A stretch of DNA of 64,000 bases from Acidobacteriota bacterium (GCA_016716905.1 JADJUS010000004.1:1736001-1800000); one strand, 5' to 3'. Counted from the first letter of the stretch, positions 15,140-23,502 are shown. Made by a program: numbers and translations. Notes: a model not told the origin generated them from the sequence alone.

Positions 15140-15378
15140 TTCACCATGAAGTTCCATGAAGATCCATGAAGGTTCACCGAATCTTGTTGAGGCTGTGAGA
15201 AGCGCGAGGTTGGGGGCCCGGCTCCCGCCGGGCTGCGCGAGTAGAGGGGTGCCCTGAATGAACGCACCGCTGTTGAAGCCCGGTGTGTTCACTCAGGACA
15301 CCCCTCTACTCGTGCATGCCGCCGAAGGCGGCACCCAACCTCGCGCCTTCATGGACCTTCATGGCCCTTCATGGTGAA
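15140..15378. repeat. Nested inverted repeats between convergent genes
   Basis: Three concentric arm pairs are seen: 15140-15172 with 15346-15378 (30 of 33 match; ~11-bp CATGAAG units), 15202-15214 with 15334-15346 (GCGCGAGGTTGGG, exact), and 15238-15263 with 15287-15312 (24 of 26). Small GC hairpins (GCCCGGCTCCCGCCGGGC at about 15217-15233; GCCGCCGAAGGCGGC at about 15318-15332) sit between the arms. The whole ~240 bp could form one branched hairpin. No coding signal. Confidence 0.85.
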
Positions 15379-15389
15379 AAGGGACAGCG

Positions 15390-15677
15390 CTAGTCGTCGA
15401 GGAAGATCATCGACTGGTGCGACGGAATCTCGAACCGGCGGCGGCACTTGTTGCAGTTCACCGTGTCGTCCACCCGATACAAGTGATCGCGCAACTTCTC
15501 GAACAGCGCCCGATCCCGCTGATCGCCCCCGCCCGGCATCCGCTCCTTCTTCTCCCGCAGCAACCACTTGATTTGGTAGTCGTCGCGATGCCCACATTGC
15601 GGGCACCGGAGCGACATCGCCTTCATTTCGGTGCTCTCCGTGAAACAGTCCCGTTCGTTCAGCGCCATGCGCGGCAT
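15390..15677 (-). CDS. Small zinc-ribbon protein
   Basis: The protein is 95 aa; an alternative ATG at 15668 (MALNERD) would shorten it by three residues. Two CxxC pairs (CPQC at about 25-28 and CNKC at about 74-77) flank a charged helix (KWLLREKKERM), with FEIPSHQS at the C-terminal side. It is probably a structural zinc-binding protein of unknown role. No ribosome site is obvious at either ATG. It is divergent from the glycosyltransferase gene, and its stop faces the long inverted repeat. Confidence 0.72.
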   Translation of the reverse strand: MPRMALNERDCFTESTEMKAMSLRCPQCGHRDDYQIKWLLREKKERMPGGGDQRDRALFEKLRDHLYRVDDTVNCNKCRRRFEIPSHQSMIFLDD

Positions 15678-15703
15678 TGTACGACTTTCGTAGACTTAGG
15701 AGG

Positions 15704-16852
15704 ATGCCCCTTCGTCCCGCCGTCGTCTTCTACGTCTCCGGTCACGGCTTCGGCCACGCGTCGCGAGAAATCGAGGTCATCAACACCCTCGGCGCCGCCC
15801 GACCCGACCTCGCCATCGTCCTTCGCACGGCCGTCGCCTCGTCACTGCTGACGCGCACACTCCGCGTCCCGGTGACCCGCCTCGATGGTCCCTGTGACAC
15901 CGGCGTCATTCAACGCGACAGCGTCACGCATGACGATGAGGCGACGGTGCGGGAGGCGGTGGCGTTTCACCAGACGATGCCGGAGCGGACGAAGGCTGAG
16001 GTCGAGCGGCTCGCGACGTTTGATGTGCGGGCCATCGTCGGCGACATTCCCCCGCTGGCGTTCGAGGTGGCGGCGGCGATCGGCGTGCCGTCGATCGCGA
16101 TCGGCAACTTCACGTGGGACTGGATCTATGAGTGGTATCCAGACGCACTACGGCAGGCGCCGCATCTGCTCGAGAACATCAGACGCAGTTACCGCCGCGC
16201 CGCGCGCGCACTCGAGTTGCCCCTCTCAGGGGGGTTCGACGTATTTCCCTCGGTGACCGCCATCCCCTTCATCGCGCGCCATTCGCGATGGACGCGCACC
16301 GACGCGCGACGTCATCTCGGCCTGGATCCGGCACGCCCCATCGCGCTGCTTTCATTTGGAGGCTACGGCCTGCAGCGCCTGGATATCTCGCTTCTGGATT
16401 GCCTGACCGACTGGACGATCCTGCTCACCGATCGGATTACCGAGGCGGGCGGCCGAACGCCGGAAGGCGTGCGTTTCATTTCCGAGGAGTCATTCGCCGG
16501 CGACCTTCGCTACGAGGACCTGGTGGCGGCGGCGGATGTCGTGGTCACCAAACCCGGCTACGGCATCATCAGCGAGTGCGTGGCCCATGGCACGGCCATG
16601 CTCTATACGTCGCGCGGGCATTTCCGCGAATACGACCTCATGGTTGAAGAGATGCCGTCACTGCTCCGATGCCGATTTATCAGCCAGGACGACTTGTTCG
16701 CGGGTCGATGGAACGAGGCGCTCGCGGCGTTGATGCAGCAGCCCCCTGCGCCGCGGCGGTCTGGCACCAATGGCGCCCACCACGCGGCGGTGGCTATTCA
16801 GACCGAGGTGGACACGTATAGTGCGCGAGGGTCCAAATCCTCGGCCGATTGA
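15704..16852 (+). CDS. GT28/MurG-like glycosyltransferase family protein
   Basis: The protein is 382 aa from the ATG at 15704. A TTG at 15677 in the same frame is possible but less likely, since homologous N-termini start with FYVSGHGFGHASRE. An AGGAGG abuts the ATG directly, an unusually short spacing. The two-Rossmann GT-B layout is visible: the N-terminal Gly-rich SGHGFGH loop (residues 10-16), the middle FGGYGLQ nucleotide site (about 210-216), and the C-terminal VTKPGYGIISE donor-binding motif (about 282-292). It resembles L-arabinokinase N-terminal and MGDG/MurG-type proteins. The acceptor is unknown. The 3' end overlaps the convergent methyltransferase gene by 59 bp. Confidence 0.8.
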   Translation: MPLRPAVVFYVSGHGFGHASREIEVINTLGAARPDLAIVLRTAVASSLLTRTLRVPVTRLDGPCDTGVIQRDSVTHDDEATVREAVAFHQTMPERTKAEVERLATFDVRAIVGDIPPLAFEVAAAIGVPSIAIGNFTWDWIYEWYPDALRQAPHLLENIRRSYRRAARALELPLSGGFDVFPSVTAIPFIARHSRWTRTDARRHLGLDPARPIALLSFGGYGLQRLDISLLDCLTDWTILLTDRITEAGGRTPEGVRFISEESFAGDLRYEDLVAAADVVVTKPGYGIISECVAHGTAMLYTSRGHFREYDLMVEEMPSLLRCRFISQDDLFAGRWNEALAALMQQPPAPRRSGTNGAHHAAVAIQTEVDTYSARGSKSSAD

Positions 16853-17459
16853 CCTTCTCGGTCCAGTCGGGCACAAACCCGGCGTGCGAGAAGAGCGCCG
16901 GCATGTCCACGTCGGCTTTGAATCCGATGTGCACCGTAAACGGCGATATCCACTGTTCCACACGCGAGAGCAGCGGATGCGCGCTGCGGAAGTGGTTCAG
17001 CACCACGATACGGCCGCCCGGACGGCATACCCGCCGCATCTCGAGCAGGACCTTCACCGGATCGGGCACCACTGAAATCAGGTACGGCGCGTAGACAATG
17101 TCGAAGCTGTCGTCTGAAAATCGCAGGTCTGCGGCATCCATCTGGAAGAGCCTTGGCCGCAGGCCTTCGCGCACCACGCGGGCCTCGGCCCGGTCGAGCA
17201 TTTCAGAGGAGTAGTCGATGCCGGTGACGTCGGTGCCGGCCTGATACAGCGACAGGTTGAGTCCTGTGCCGACGCCGACCTCCAGAATCCGCTGCCCTGC
17301 CGTGTCTCCCATGGCGGCAACAGCCCGACGCCGGCCGCCCTGCAGCACGGGGCCAAACGCCAGGTCGTAGATGGCCGACAGGTTCGCGTACACCCGCGCC
17401 ATCACGTCGTTTTCGACCTCTGCCACCGAGAGGTCTTGCGGAGACTTCCCTGGACTCAT
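16794..17459 (-). CDS. Class I SAM-dependent methyltransferase (UbiE-like; probable lipid methyltransferase)
   Basis: The protein is 221 aa from the ATG at 17459, which overlaps the previous stop as ATGA. Motif I is ILEVGVGTGLNLSLY (about 53-67), then ITGIDYSSEML-type motif II (VTGIDYSSEMLDRAEARV) and motif post-II FDIVYAPYLISVVPDP, with VCRPGGRIVVLNH downstream. The overall shape is that of UbiE and of Rhodobacter-type PmtA phosphatidylethanolamine N-methyltransferases. As last gene of the ferredoxin, HMT/MTHFR, PmtA-like operon, it probably uses SAM from that pathway on a lipid. It shares 59 bp of 3' coding sequence with the convergent glycosyltransferase gene. Confidence 0.85.
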   Translation of the reverse strand: MSPGKSPQDLSVAEVENDVMARVYANLSAIYDLAFGPVLQGGRRRAVAAMGDTAGQRILEVGVGTGLNLSLYQAGTDVTGIDYSSEMLDRAEARVVREGLRPRLFQMDAADLRFSDDSFDIVYAPYLISVVPDPVKVLLEMRRVCRPGGRIVVLNHFRSAHPLLSRVEQWISPFTVHIGFKADVDMPALFSHAGFVPDWTEKVNRPRIWTLAHYTCPPRSE

Positions 17460-18037
17460 TGATGGCGCCATGTGAGGACAAACGCGGGTGGAATATTGCG
17501 CCACACCATGCGGCGTTCCGGGCTCGAGCCCATGCGTGCACTCAACGCCCGGCGAAACGACTTGGCCAGGGGCGTCGGGTAGCCGTTGACGTACTGAAAC
17601 GTGGTGAAGGTGCCGCCTGGCCGCAACGACGCGGCGACGGCGTCGAGAATCGCGGTGGTGACTTCGCCAGGCAGGCTGGCAAACGGCAGGCCCGAGATGA
17701 TGTGGTCGGCCGGGAACATGTGGCGCGCGTGCAACAGCGCTGGAAGGTCGGCCGCCGACGCACACACGGCTTCGATTCGTGGAAACCGACGCGCGATCGC
17801 CGCCACAAACTTTGGTTCGATATCAATCGCGAGCGCATGCGCGTCTGGCCCGAGCTGCGCGGAGATGGCGCTCGTCACAACACCTGTGCCCGGGCCTAAT
17901 TCCACGACGGTTGTTGGTCCGGTCAGGTCGAGGCCGCGCACCATTTCGGCGGCCAGCGCACGGGAACTCGGCGCCACAGCGCCCACCGTTCTCGGGCTCC
18001 TGACAAACCGGCCCAGCATCAGCAGGTGCGCGTTCAT
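17456..18037 (-). CDS. PmtA-like phospholipid N-methyltransferase
   Basis: The protein is 193 aa. The N-terminus LLMLGRFVRSPRTVGAVAPS matches the Sinorhizobium-type PmtA signature (R-F-x-x-S-P-x-T-V-G-A-x-x-P-S-S-x-x-L). Motif I is VVELGPGTGVVTSAI, followed by IDIEPKFVAAI and a C-terminal FQYVNGYPTPLAKSF. Family members methylate phosphatidylethanolamine or related aminolipids. Its start overlaps the upstream fusion gene (ATGA), and its stop overlaps the downstream UbiE-like gene (ATGA), so all three are coupled. Two methyltransferases in a row could carry out successive methylations; this is an inference. Confidence 0.82.
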   Translation of the reverse strand: MNAHLLMLGRFVRSPRTVGAVAPSSRALAAEMVRGLDLTGPTTVVELGPGTGVVTSAISAQLGPDAHALAIDIEPKFVAAIARRFPRIEAVCASAADLPALLHARHMFPADHIISGLPFASLPGEVTTAILDAVAASLRPGGTFTTFQYVNGYPTPLAKSFRRALSARMGSSPERRMVWRNIPPAFVLTWRHQ

Positions 18038-19893
18038 CGTGCGGGCACTATACCTTGAATGGGCGGGGGAACGGCCAGCGCAGAAAGCAACCGTTCGCCG
18101 GCCTCAGGGCTGCCGTGCAGCGTGCTGATACGCAGGCCCTGCACCCGGTCCCTCAGCGCTCGGGCAATCGACACGCTGAAGTCGTGTCCGGCCGCGCTTG
18201 CGTCGGCCGACAGGCGCATCTGGTCCAACAGGGCCTCGGGGAGCTTGACGCCCACCACTTCGCTTGCGTGGAACTCGGCCTGCCGGACGCTTTCGAGTGC
18301 GACCACGCCGGCAATAATGGGCACTCCGGCAGCTCGCAGCCTCGGCAACACGGCATCAAAGGCGTCGAGGTCAAAAATTGGCGGCGTCAACAGGTACTCG
18401 GCCCCGGCCTCGATCTTGAAATCGAGCCGGCGCCACTCGGCGTCCGGTTCAGGCGAAAACGGATTGACCGCCGCCCCGATGTAGAACTCGGTGGGGGCCC
18501 CGAGCGATCGGCCGCCGATGTCCAGCCCATGATTGAGCCGAGACGCCATGTTCAGCAAACCAATGGCGTCCACCTCGAACACCGACGTGGCGTCGGCGTA
18601 GGCCGTCTGCGGCGCCGGGTCGCCCGTGGTGAGCAACACGTTGCGCACCCCCATGGCGTGCGCGCCGAGCAGGTCCGACTGCAGCCCCATGAGGTTGCGG
18701 TCGCGGCAGGAGAAATGCAGCACCGGCTCGACGCCACTCTGCTGGCGCAGCATCAGTGCCAGCGCCAACGCGCTGACTCGCGCGCCGTTGCGCGGATAGT
18801 CGGGCACACTGACGGCACAAATACCTGCCGCCTGTTGCCGCCGGACGCCCGCCACCACGGCGGCCAGGTCCAGCCCCCGGGGAGCCGCTGCCTCGCCAAG
18901 CAGCGCGAACTGGCCCGCATCGAGGACACGGCCGAGCGTTGAACGCAACGCGCGGGGCACCGGAGTAATGGCCGCAACGGGGTCTGCGTCGGCCGCCACA
19001 CGCGTGCGTGGTGTGGCGGGCGCGGAGGCCCGCACGCTCGCGGCAATCTGCCGGATGTGGTCCGGCGTGGTGCCGCAACACCCGCCGACCAAGCGCACAC
19101 CGGCCCCCACGAAGCGCCTGGCGTAGCTCGCCATGTATTCGGGGGAACACAGGTAGAGGTTCCGGCCATCCACGTCGCGCGGCCGGCCGGCATTAGGCTG
19201 CGCCGACAATCGCCGCGAGGTCAGTCGCGCGATGCGCTCAATCGTCTCGAGCATGGCCGCCGGACCGACGCTGCAGTTGATGCCAATGACATCCGCTCCG
19301 GCCTGTTCGAGCGCAGGGGCAAAGGTCTCGGGCGGTGTGCCGTCCAGCGTGTTGCCGTCATCTTCGGTGGTCATCTGCGCCACGATCGGCAATTGGCTGA
19401 CCTGCCGCACACCCTTGATGGCCGCGACGAGTTCATTCACATCCCGGAACGTCTCGAGGATGAACAGATCCACGCCACCCTGAGCCAGCCCAGCGGCCTG
19501 CTCGCGGAACACGGCTTGCGCCTCGTCCACTCCGGTGCGGCCCCACGGTTCGATGCGCACGCCCAGCGGCCCCATGGCCCCGGCCACAAACACCTCGTCG
19601 CCCGCCGCGCGACGCGCCAGCGTGGCGCCGGCGACATTGATCGCATGTGTGTCTTCGGCGAGCCCGAACGTGCCGAGCTTGACGCGATTGGCGCCGAAGG
19701 TATTGGTTTCGAGCACGTCAGCGCCGGCACGCACATACTCCGCGTGCACGCCGGTGACCAGGCCCGGCTGCGTGAGGTTCAGTTCATCGAAGCAGCGATT
19801 GAGGAAGACGCCCTTGGCGTACAGCAAGGTGCCCATCGCGCCGTCGCAGACGAGCACGCGTTCGGACAGAGCTTCGAGGAAGGTGCCGCGCAC
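18034..19893 (-). CDS. Bifunctional homocysteine S-methyltransferase / methylenetetrahydrofolate reductase
   Basis: The protein is 619 aa from a GTG at 19893, two bases after the NuoI-like stop. Domain 1 (about 1-300) is the zinc-dependent homocysteine methyltransferase barrel: CDGAMGTLLY at the start, zinc Cys in GINCSVGP and the Cys pair in LVGGCCGTTPDHI. Domain 2 (about 320-615) is the FAD-dependent 5,10-methylene-THF reductase (GICAVSVPDYPRNG, FSCRDRNLMGLQSD, LLTTGDPA, FYIGAAVNPF). The pathway role is methionine synthesis without a separate MetE or MetH. The gene is coupled by 4-bp overlaps to two SAM methyltransferases. The domain order equals Bacillus YitJ. Confidence 0.93.
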   Translation of the reverse strand: MRGTFLEALSERVLVCDGAMGTLLYAKGVFLNRCFDELNLTQPGLVTGVHAEYVRAGADVLETNTFGANRVKLGTFGLAEDTHAINVAGATLARRAAGDEVFVAGAMGPLGVRIEPWGRTGVDEAQAVFREQAAGLAQGGVDLFILETFRDVNELVAAIKGVRQVSQLPIVAQMTTEDDGNTLDGTPPETFAPALEQAGADVIGINCSVGPAAMLETIERIARLTSRRLSAQPNAGRPRDVDGRNLYLCSPEYMASYARRFVGAGVRLVGGCCGTTPDHIRQIAASVRASAPATPRTRVAADADPVAAITPVPRALRSTLGRVLDAGQFALLGEAAAPRGLDLAAVVAGVRRQQAAGICAVSVPDYPRNGARVSALALALMLRQQSGVEPVLHFSCRDRNLMGLQSDLLGAHAMGVRNVLLTTGDPAPQTAYADATSVFEVDAIGLLNMASRLNHGLDIGGRSLGAPTEFYIGAAVNPFSPEPDAEWRRLDFKIEAGAEYLLTPPIFDLDAFDAVLPRLRAAGVPIIAGVVALESVRQAEFHASEVVGVKLPEALLDQMRLSADASAAGHDFSVSIARALRDRVQGLRISTLHGSPEAGERLLSALAVPPPIQGIVPAR

Positions 19894-19894
19894 T

Positions 19895-20326
19895 TCAACG
19901 AGCCGGGTGTGTTGATTCAGCGACCAACAGCTCCGACTTGTCCCAGATGAAATCCTTGTTGCTGTAGACGGCCAGCTCGTAGTCCTTGCCCATGAAGATG
20001 GCCGACACCGGGCAGGCTTCTTCGCAGTAGCCGCAGAAGATGCAACGCGTCTTGTGAATCTGATACAGCTCGGCGTAGCGCGGGCCGGCTTTCACCGTGC
20101 CGTCGTTCTCCCCCGCTTCCAGGTAGATCGCATCCGCCGGACACGCCACCGCGCACAACCCGCACGCCACGCACTTCTCAAGGCCGTCTTCGTCGCGCAT
20201 CAACACCTGTTTGCCCCGATACCGGGGGAACACCGGGACCTTCTGGTCGGGGTAATTCACGGTGTTCGACGGCTTGAACATGTGCCGGAAAGTGTTGGCA
20301 AAACCTTTGATAAACGGCCCAATCAT
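19895..20326 (-). CDS. nuoI: NuoI-like 2x[4Fe-4S] ferredoxin
   Basis: The protein is 143 aa with two Cys-rich clusters, CVACGLCAVACP (about 52-63) and CIFCGYCEEACP (about 93-104), as in NADH-quinone oxidoreductase subunit I. MIGPFIKGFANTFRHMFK at the N-terminus is typical of NuoI. No other nuo genes lie in the window, so complex I genes are either elsewhere or the ferredoxin works with another partner. It heads an operon (spacing one to two bp) with the homocysteine methyltransferase/MTHFR fusion. Electron supply to the reductase domain is one possible reading. Confidence 0.88.
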   Translation of the reverse strand: MIGPFIKGFANTFRHMFKPSNTVNYPDQKVPVFPRYRGKQVLMRDEDGLEKCVACGLCAVACPADAIYLEAGENDGTVKAGPRYAELYQIHKTRCIFCGYCEEACPVSAIFMGKDYELAVYSNKDFIWDKSELLVAESTHPAR

Positions 20327-20425
20327 GGGTTTGATGATACCAAAGGAGCCCCGCCAGTGCCTTTACTTGTGTCAAACTCTCCTCTGGGCACGTGGCCCTA
20401 AGCCATCAGCAAAGGAGATAGTGCC

Positions 20426-21127
20426 TTGGAGCATTCAGAACACGAGCCCGTAAAACCTGCGCCACCGGAGTGGCCGCGCCAGGTCGATCCCGAGTCCGAC
20501 GAGGCCTGGGAGTTCCTGGGGATGCCACGGCAACAGGTGGAGCCGCCGCGCCCGGCTGAAACGCCTCAGCAGGGGCTGCAGGCGCGCCAGGTCCGCCGCT
20601 CGGCCGTCATCTCCCAGGTGCGCGAGGAAGTGTTTGCCTGGGTCAAGACCCTGACCTCGGCGGCCGTGTACGCCACGCTGATCGTCACGTTCGGCTTCCA
20701 GGTGGCCCGGGTCGAGGGCATGAGCATGGCGCCCACCCTGCAGGACCAGGACCGCTTGATCGTCAACAAGCTCGCCTACCTGCTCGATTCGCCCAAAGTC
20801 GGCGACGTCGTGATGCTCATCTATCCGAAGAGCCCCGACAAATCCTTCGTCAAACGGGTGGTCGCCGAACCGCTCGACACGGTGCGCATGGTCGAGGGCA
20901 AGGTCTTCGTCAACGACGAGGTGCTGCCCGACGATTTCATTCCCGAGGAATACCGGTCAACCGACGACCTGCCTTCCGAAGTGGTGCCCGAGGGGTATTA
21001 CTTCGTGATGGGCGACCATCGCAACAACAGTTCCGACAGCCGCCACTGGGGGTTTGTGCCGAAGAAGTACATCCTCGGTCGCGTGCAGCTGCGCTGGTGG
21101 CCGTTCAACCACGCACGAGTCTTTTGA
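20426..21127 (+). CDS. lepB: Signal peptidase I
   Basis: The protein is 233 aa with a TTG start preceded by GGAG at about 10 bp. A cytoplasmic N-terminal extension (~65 residues, Pro/Glu-rich) leads into a membrane helix (about 72-92). The catalytic Ser100 is in GMSMAPTL and the general base Lys143 in SFVKRVVA. GDHRNNSSDSRHWGFV is the conserved C-terminal box. It removes signal peptides from the many exported proteins encoded here. The 3' end overlaps convergent moaC by 23 bp, so no terminator fits between them. Confidence 0.95.
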   Translation: MEHSEHEPVKPAPPEWPRQVDPESDEAWEFLGMPRQQVEPPRPAETPQQGLQARQVRRSAVISQVREEVFAWVKTLTSAAVYATLIVTFGFQVARVEGMSMAPTLQDQDRLIVNKLAYLLDSPKVGDVVMLIYPKSPDKSFVKRVVAEPLDTVRMVEGKVFVNDEVLPDDFIPEEYRSTDDLPSEVVPEGYYFVMGDHRNNSSDSRHWGFVPKKYILGRVQLRWWPFNHARVF

Positions 21128-21641
21128 TCGACCCCGGGCCCCCGGGACTCCTGGACCCCGACAGGTGGGTTCCACTCCGACCACCGGATTTCGCCGTCAC
21201 GCGTATCGCGCCAATCTCCATGGTGCGATCGATGGCCTTCAACATGTCGTACACCGTCAGCGCGGCCACGCTCACGGCAGTCAGCGCTTCCATCTCCACC
21301 CCGGTTGGGCCGGTCGTACGCACCGTGGCGCTGATGGCATAACCCCACCGCCGGGGTGTCAGTTGCACGTCCACGGCAGTGACCGCCAGCGGATGACACA
21401 GGGGGATCAGGTCGGACGTGCGCTTGGCCGCCATGATGCCCGCAAGCCGTGCTGTCTGCAGTGGGTCGCCCTTCTTGACGGCCCCGTCGCGAATGGCACG
21501 CACAGCCGCGCCGCTCATCCGTATTTCGCCGACCGCAGTGGCCTCGCGCACGGTCTCTGCCTTGGCCGTGACGTCAACCATGCGCACGTGGCCCTTCGCG
21601 TCCACATGCGTCAGGCCGCCCGCCTTAGTCCTCGTCTTCAT
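21105..21641 (-). CDS. moaC: Cyclic pyranopterin monophosphate synthase
   Basis: The protein is 178 aa. The family core is complete: MVDVTAKAETVREA, KRTSDLIPLCHPL, and GVEMEALTAVSVAALTVYDM followed by KAIDR. MoaC makes cyclic pyranopterin monophosphate in molybdenum cofactor synthesis, which a molybdopterin oxidoreductase at 42167 would need. A ~20-residue Gly/Ser-rich tail (GTHLSGSRSPGGPGS) exceeds the usual end and lies where the gene overlaps lepB. The start overlaps the end of rex by 17 bp, so rex and moaC are likely one transcript. Confidence 0.95.
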   Translation of the reverse strand: MKTRTKAGGLTHVDAKGHVRMVDVTAKAETVREATAVGEIRMSGAAVRAIRDGAVKKGDPLQTARLAGIMAAKRTSDLIPLCHPLAVTAVDVQLTPRRWGYAISATVRTTGPTGVEMEALTAVSVAALTVYDMLKAIDRTMEIGAIRVTAKSGGRSGTHLSGSRSPGGPGSIKRLVRG

Positions 21642-22332
21642 CCGACTCTCCCCTCGCGAGGAAAAATGACAGGCTCTCGAGCGACACGGTCAAATCCACG
21701 TTCTTGAGCTTCACGCCCGGCGGAACCTTTAACGCGCCCGGGGAAAAGTTGAGCACCGCACGAATGCCGGATGCCACCGACACGTTGACCACATCCTGCG
21801 CCGCCGACGCCGGTACGGCGAGCACAACGATGCCGATGTTCTCGCGTTTGACCACCTTGCGGAACTCCACCATGTCGAGGATGCGCACGCCACCTCGTGA
21901 CTTGCGTCCCACCTTGCTGCGATCAGTATCGAACAAGGCGGCGATCTCGAAGCCCTCCTGGTGAAACCCCGGGTAGTCGGCAAGCGCAAGGCCCAGATTA
22001 CCGGCGCCAACCACCGCCACGCGCACGCCGCGATCGAGCCCGAGAATCACACGCAGGTGACGTTTGAGTTCGCGCACGTGATACCCGACACCACGCACCC
22101 CGAACTCTCCGAAGTACGCCAGGTCCTTCCGAATCTGCGCGGCGTTGAGATGGAACTGCTCTGCCATCGTTCGTGAAGACACGGCCTTGACGCCGGCCAC
22201 GTCGAGCGTGTTCAGGCAACGCAGATACACCGACAAACGGCTCGCCGTCAGTTCCGATACCTGATCGCCGCCCTTCGCCATTTTGTCGCGGCGACCGCCG
22301 GCCTTTTGTCCCAGCTTGTTCTGTGCCGTCAC
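21625..22332 (-). CDS. rex: Redox-sensing transcriptional repressor Rex
   Basis: The protein is 235 aa. The N-terminal winged helix (about 28-95) contains TASRLSVYLRCLNTL and QIRKDLAYFGEFGVRGVGY. The NAD(H)-binding Rossmann domain follows (VAVVGAGNLGLALADY, about 104-119; FDTDRSKVG). Rex represses respiration and fermentation genes when the NADH/NAD ratio is low, and NADH releases it. An ATG at residue 18 (MAKGGDQ) could be the true start. A weak TTGT/ACAA inverted pair around the start codon may be an operator, but the match is not strong. moaC follows with a 17-bp overlap. Confidence 0.95.
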   Translation of the reverse strand: MTAQNKLGQKAGGRRDKMAKGGDQVSELTASRLSVYLRCLNTLDVAGVKAVSSRTMAEQFHLNAAQIRKDLAYFGEFGVRGVGYHVRELKRHLRVILGLDRGVRVAVVGAGNLGLALADYPGFHQEGFEIAALFDTDRSKVGRKSRGGVRILDMVEFRKVVKRENIGIVVLAVPASAAQDVVNVSVASGIRAVLNFSPGALKVPPGVKLKNVDLTVSLESLSFFLARGESDEDED

Positions 22333-22380
22333 AAGGTCACGATTCTAGCGCGGATCGACGGGGTGGACTACCATCGAACC

Positions 22381-23502
22381 ATGCGCTTCCGCCTGTCTCT
22401 CACCGTGGCTGCAGGCATCCTGGCTGCGGCGCCGATGACCGTGGGCACACAGACCATGTCGCGAACAGCGACGACGCTCGCAGCCATTACGAGATACCCC
22501 GCGTTTTATCACGACAAGGTTGTGGCACTGGTCGGTACGCCGGTGGAAATGGTGGAAGGCGCGCTGACCGGACTGCCGCTTGAAGCACCGAGACAATTTG
22601 TCATTGCGCCGAAGAGCGGACGAGTGCCCCTGCGTCCGCTCGAGTTGCGAGGCCGCCTGCTCGACATCGGACGCTTTGCGTCAGATGACTCAAGGCTGGG
22701 ACCGCTCGACGTGAACAAACTCATCACGCTCGCCGCAGGAGACCGGTGGCCCGCGCGCGAACGCTTGCTCATCCTGCACGGTACGACGTGGATCGATCGC
22801 GACCCCGTACTGGCGCCGACGATGCGAAATCTCGCGCTGCAGCCCGAGCGACTGAACGGACAGACCGTTGTGGTGCGAGGGCGGTTTCGTGGCCGCAACC
22901 TCTTCGGCGACCTGCCGGCCTGGCCCCGGCAAAGCGAGTGGGACTTTGTGCTGCAAACCGCCGACGCGGCCGTGTGGGTGGTTGGCAAGCGCCCCCGCGG
23001 CGACGGCTTCGACCTGACCACCACGACTCGCACGCACACCGGACGCTGGCTCGAAGTCACGGGAAGCGTGAAGATCGTGGACGGCTTGGCGCTCATCGTG
23101 GCTGACCGGTTGCGTGCGGCCGAGCCCGAAGCCGAACCGGTACCAGAGGAAGACCCGGCTCCGGTGCTGCCGAGCCCCGAGGTCATTTTCTCGGCCCCCG
23201 CGCAGGACGAAACGGGCATTGCCCGCGACGTGCTCGTGCGCCTGCAGTTTTCGCGACCCCTCCGGCCCGGCTCGCTCCAGCCGAACATCCGTATCCGGTA
23301 CGCGGACGGCGTCACCGAGACGCTGCCATCGTGGACGGCCACCTACAGACCGGGACCGATGGCCGTTGAGATTCGATTCGAGGCGCCGCTCGCGGGCGGC
23401 GTCGGAGTCATCGTGGAACTGGGCGCGGGCATCCAGGCGCCAGATGGGGTGGGCCTGACGCCGATCACCCTGCGGTTCACGACGTCAGCCGGACTGCGGT
23501 AG
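22381..23502 (+). CDS. Exported protein with C-terminal Ig-like (Big_5-type) domain
   Basis: The protein is 373 aa from the ATG at 22381. A signal peptide (MRFRLSLTVAAGILAAAP, cleavage around residue 20-23) precedes about 240 residues with two OB-like segments (FYHDKVVALVGTPVEMVEG; LNGQTVVVRGRFRGRN). A Pro/Glu-rich linker (about 242-260) is followed by a C-terminal Ig-like strand pattern (IFSAPAQDETGIARDVLVRL) as in SbsA/Big_5 domains. Probably periplasmic or surface-attached. It is divergent from rex, and its 3' end overlaps convergent plsC by 18 bp. Confidence 0.72.
   Translation: MRFRLSLTVAAGILAAAPMTVGTQTMSRTATTLAAITRYPAFYHDKVVALVGTPVEMVEGALTGLPLEAPRQFVIAPKSGRVPLRPLELRGRLLDIGRFASDDSRLGPLDVNKLITLAAGDRWPARERLLILHGTTWIDRDPVLAPTMRNLALQPERLNGQTVVVRGRFRGRNLFGDLPAWPRQSEWDFVLQTADAAVWVVGKRPRGDGFDLTTTTRTHTGRWLEVTGSVKIVDGLALIVADRLRAAEPEAEPVPEEDPAPVLPSPEVIFSAPAQDETGIARDVLVRLQFSRPLRPGSLQPNIRIRYADGVTETLPSWTATYRPGPMAVEIRFEAPLAGGVGVIVELGAGIQAPDGVGLTPITLRFTTSAGLR

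Noticed and set aside
15677..15704. Start of the glycosyltransferase at TTG 15677
   Set aside because: Homologous N-termini begin near FYVSGHGFGH, so the ATG at 15704 is preferred despite the ribosome site directly touching it.
22310..22340. Possible Rex operator at the rex start (TTGTGAC and GAACAA)
   Set aside because: The half-sites are only partly matched and the spacing differs from the TTGTGAA-N4-TTCACAA consensus, so it was not called.
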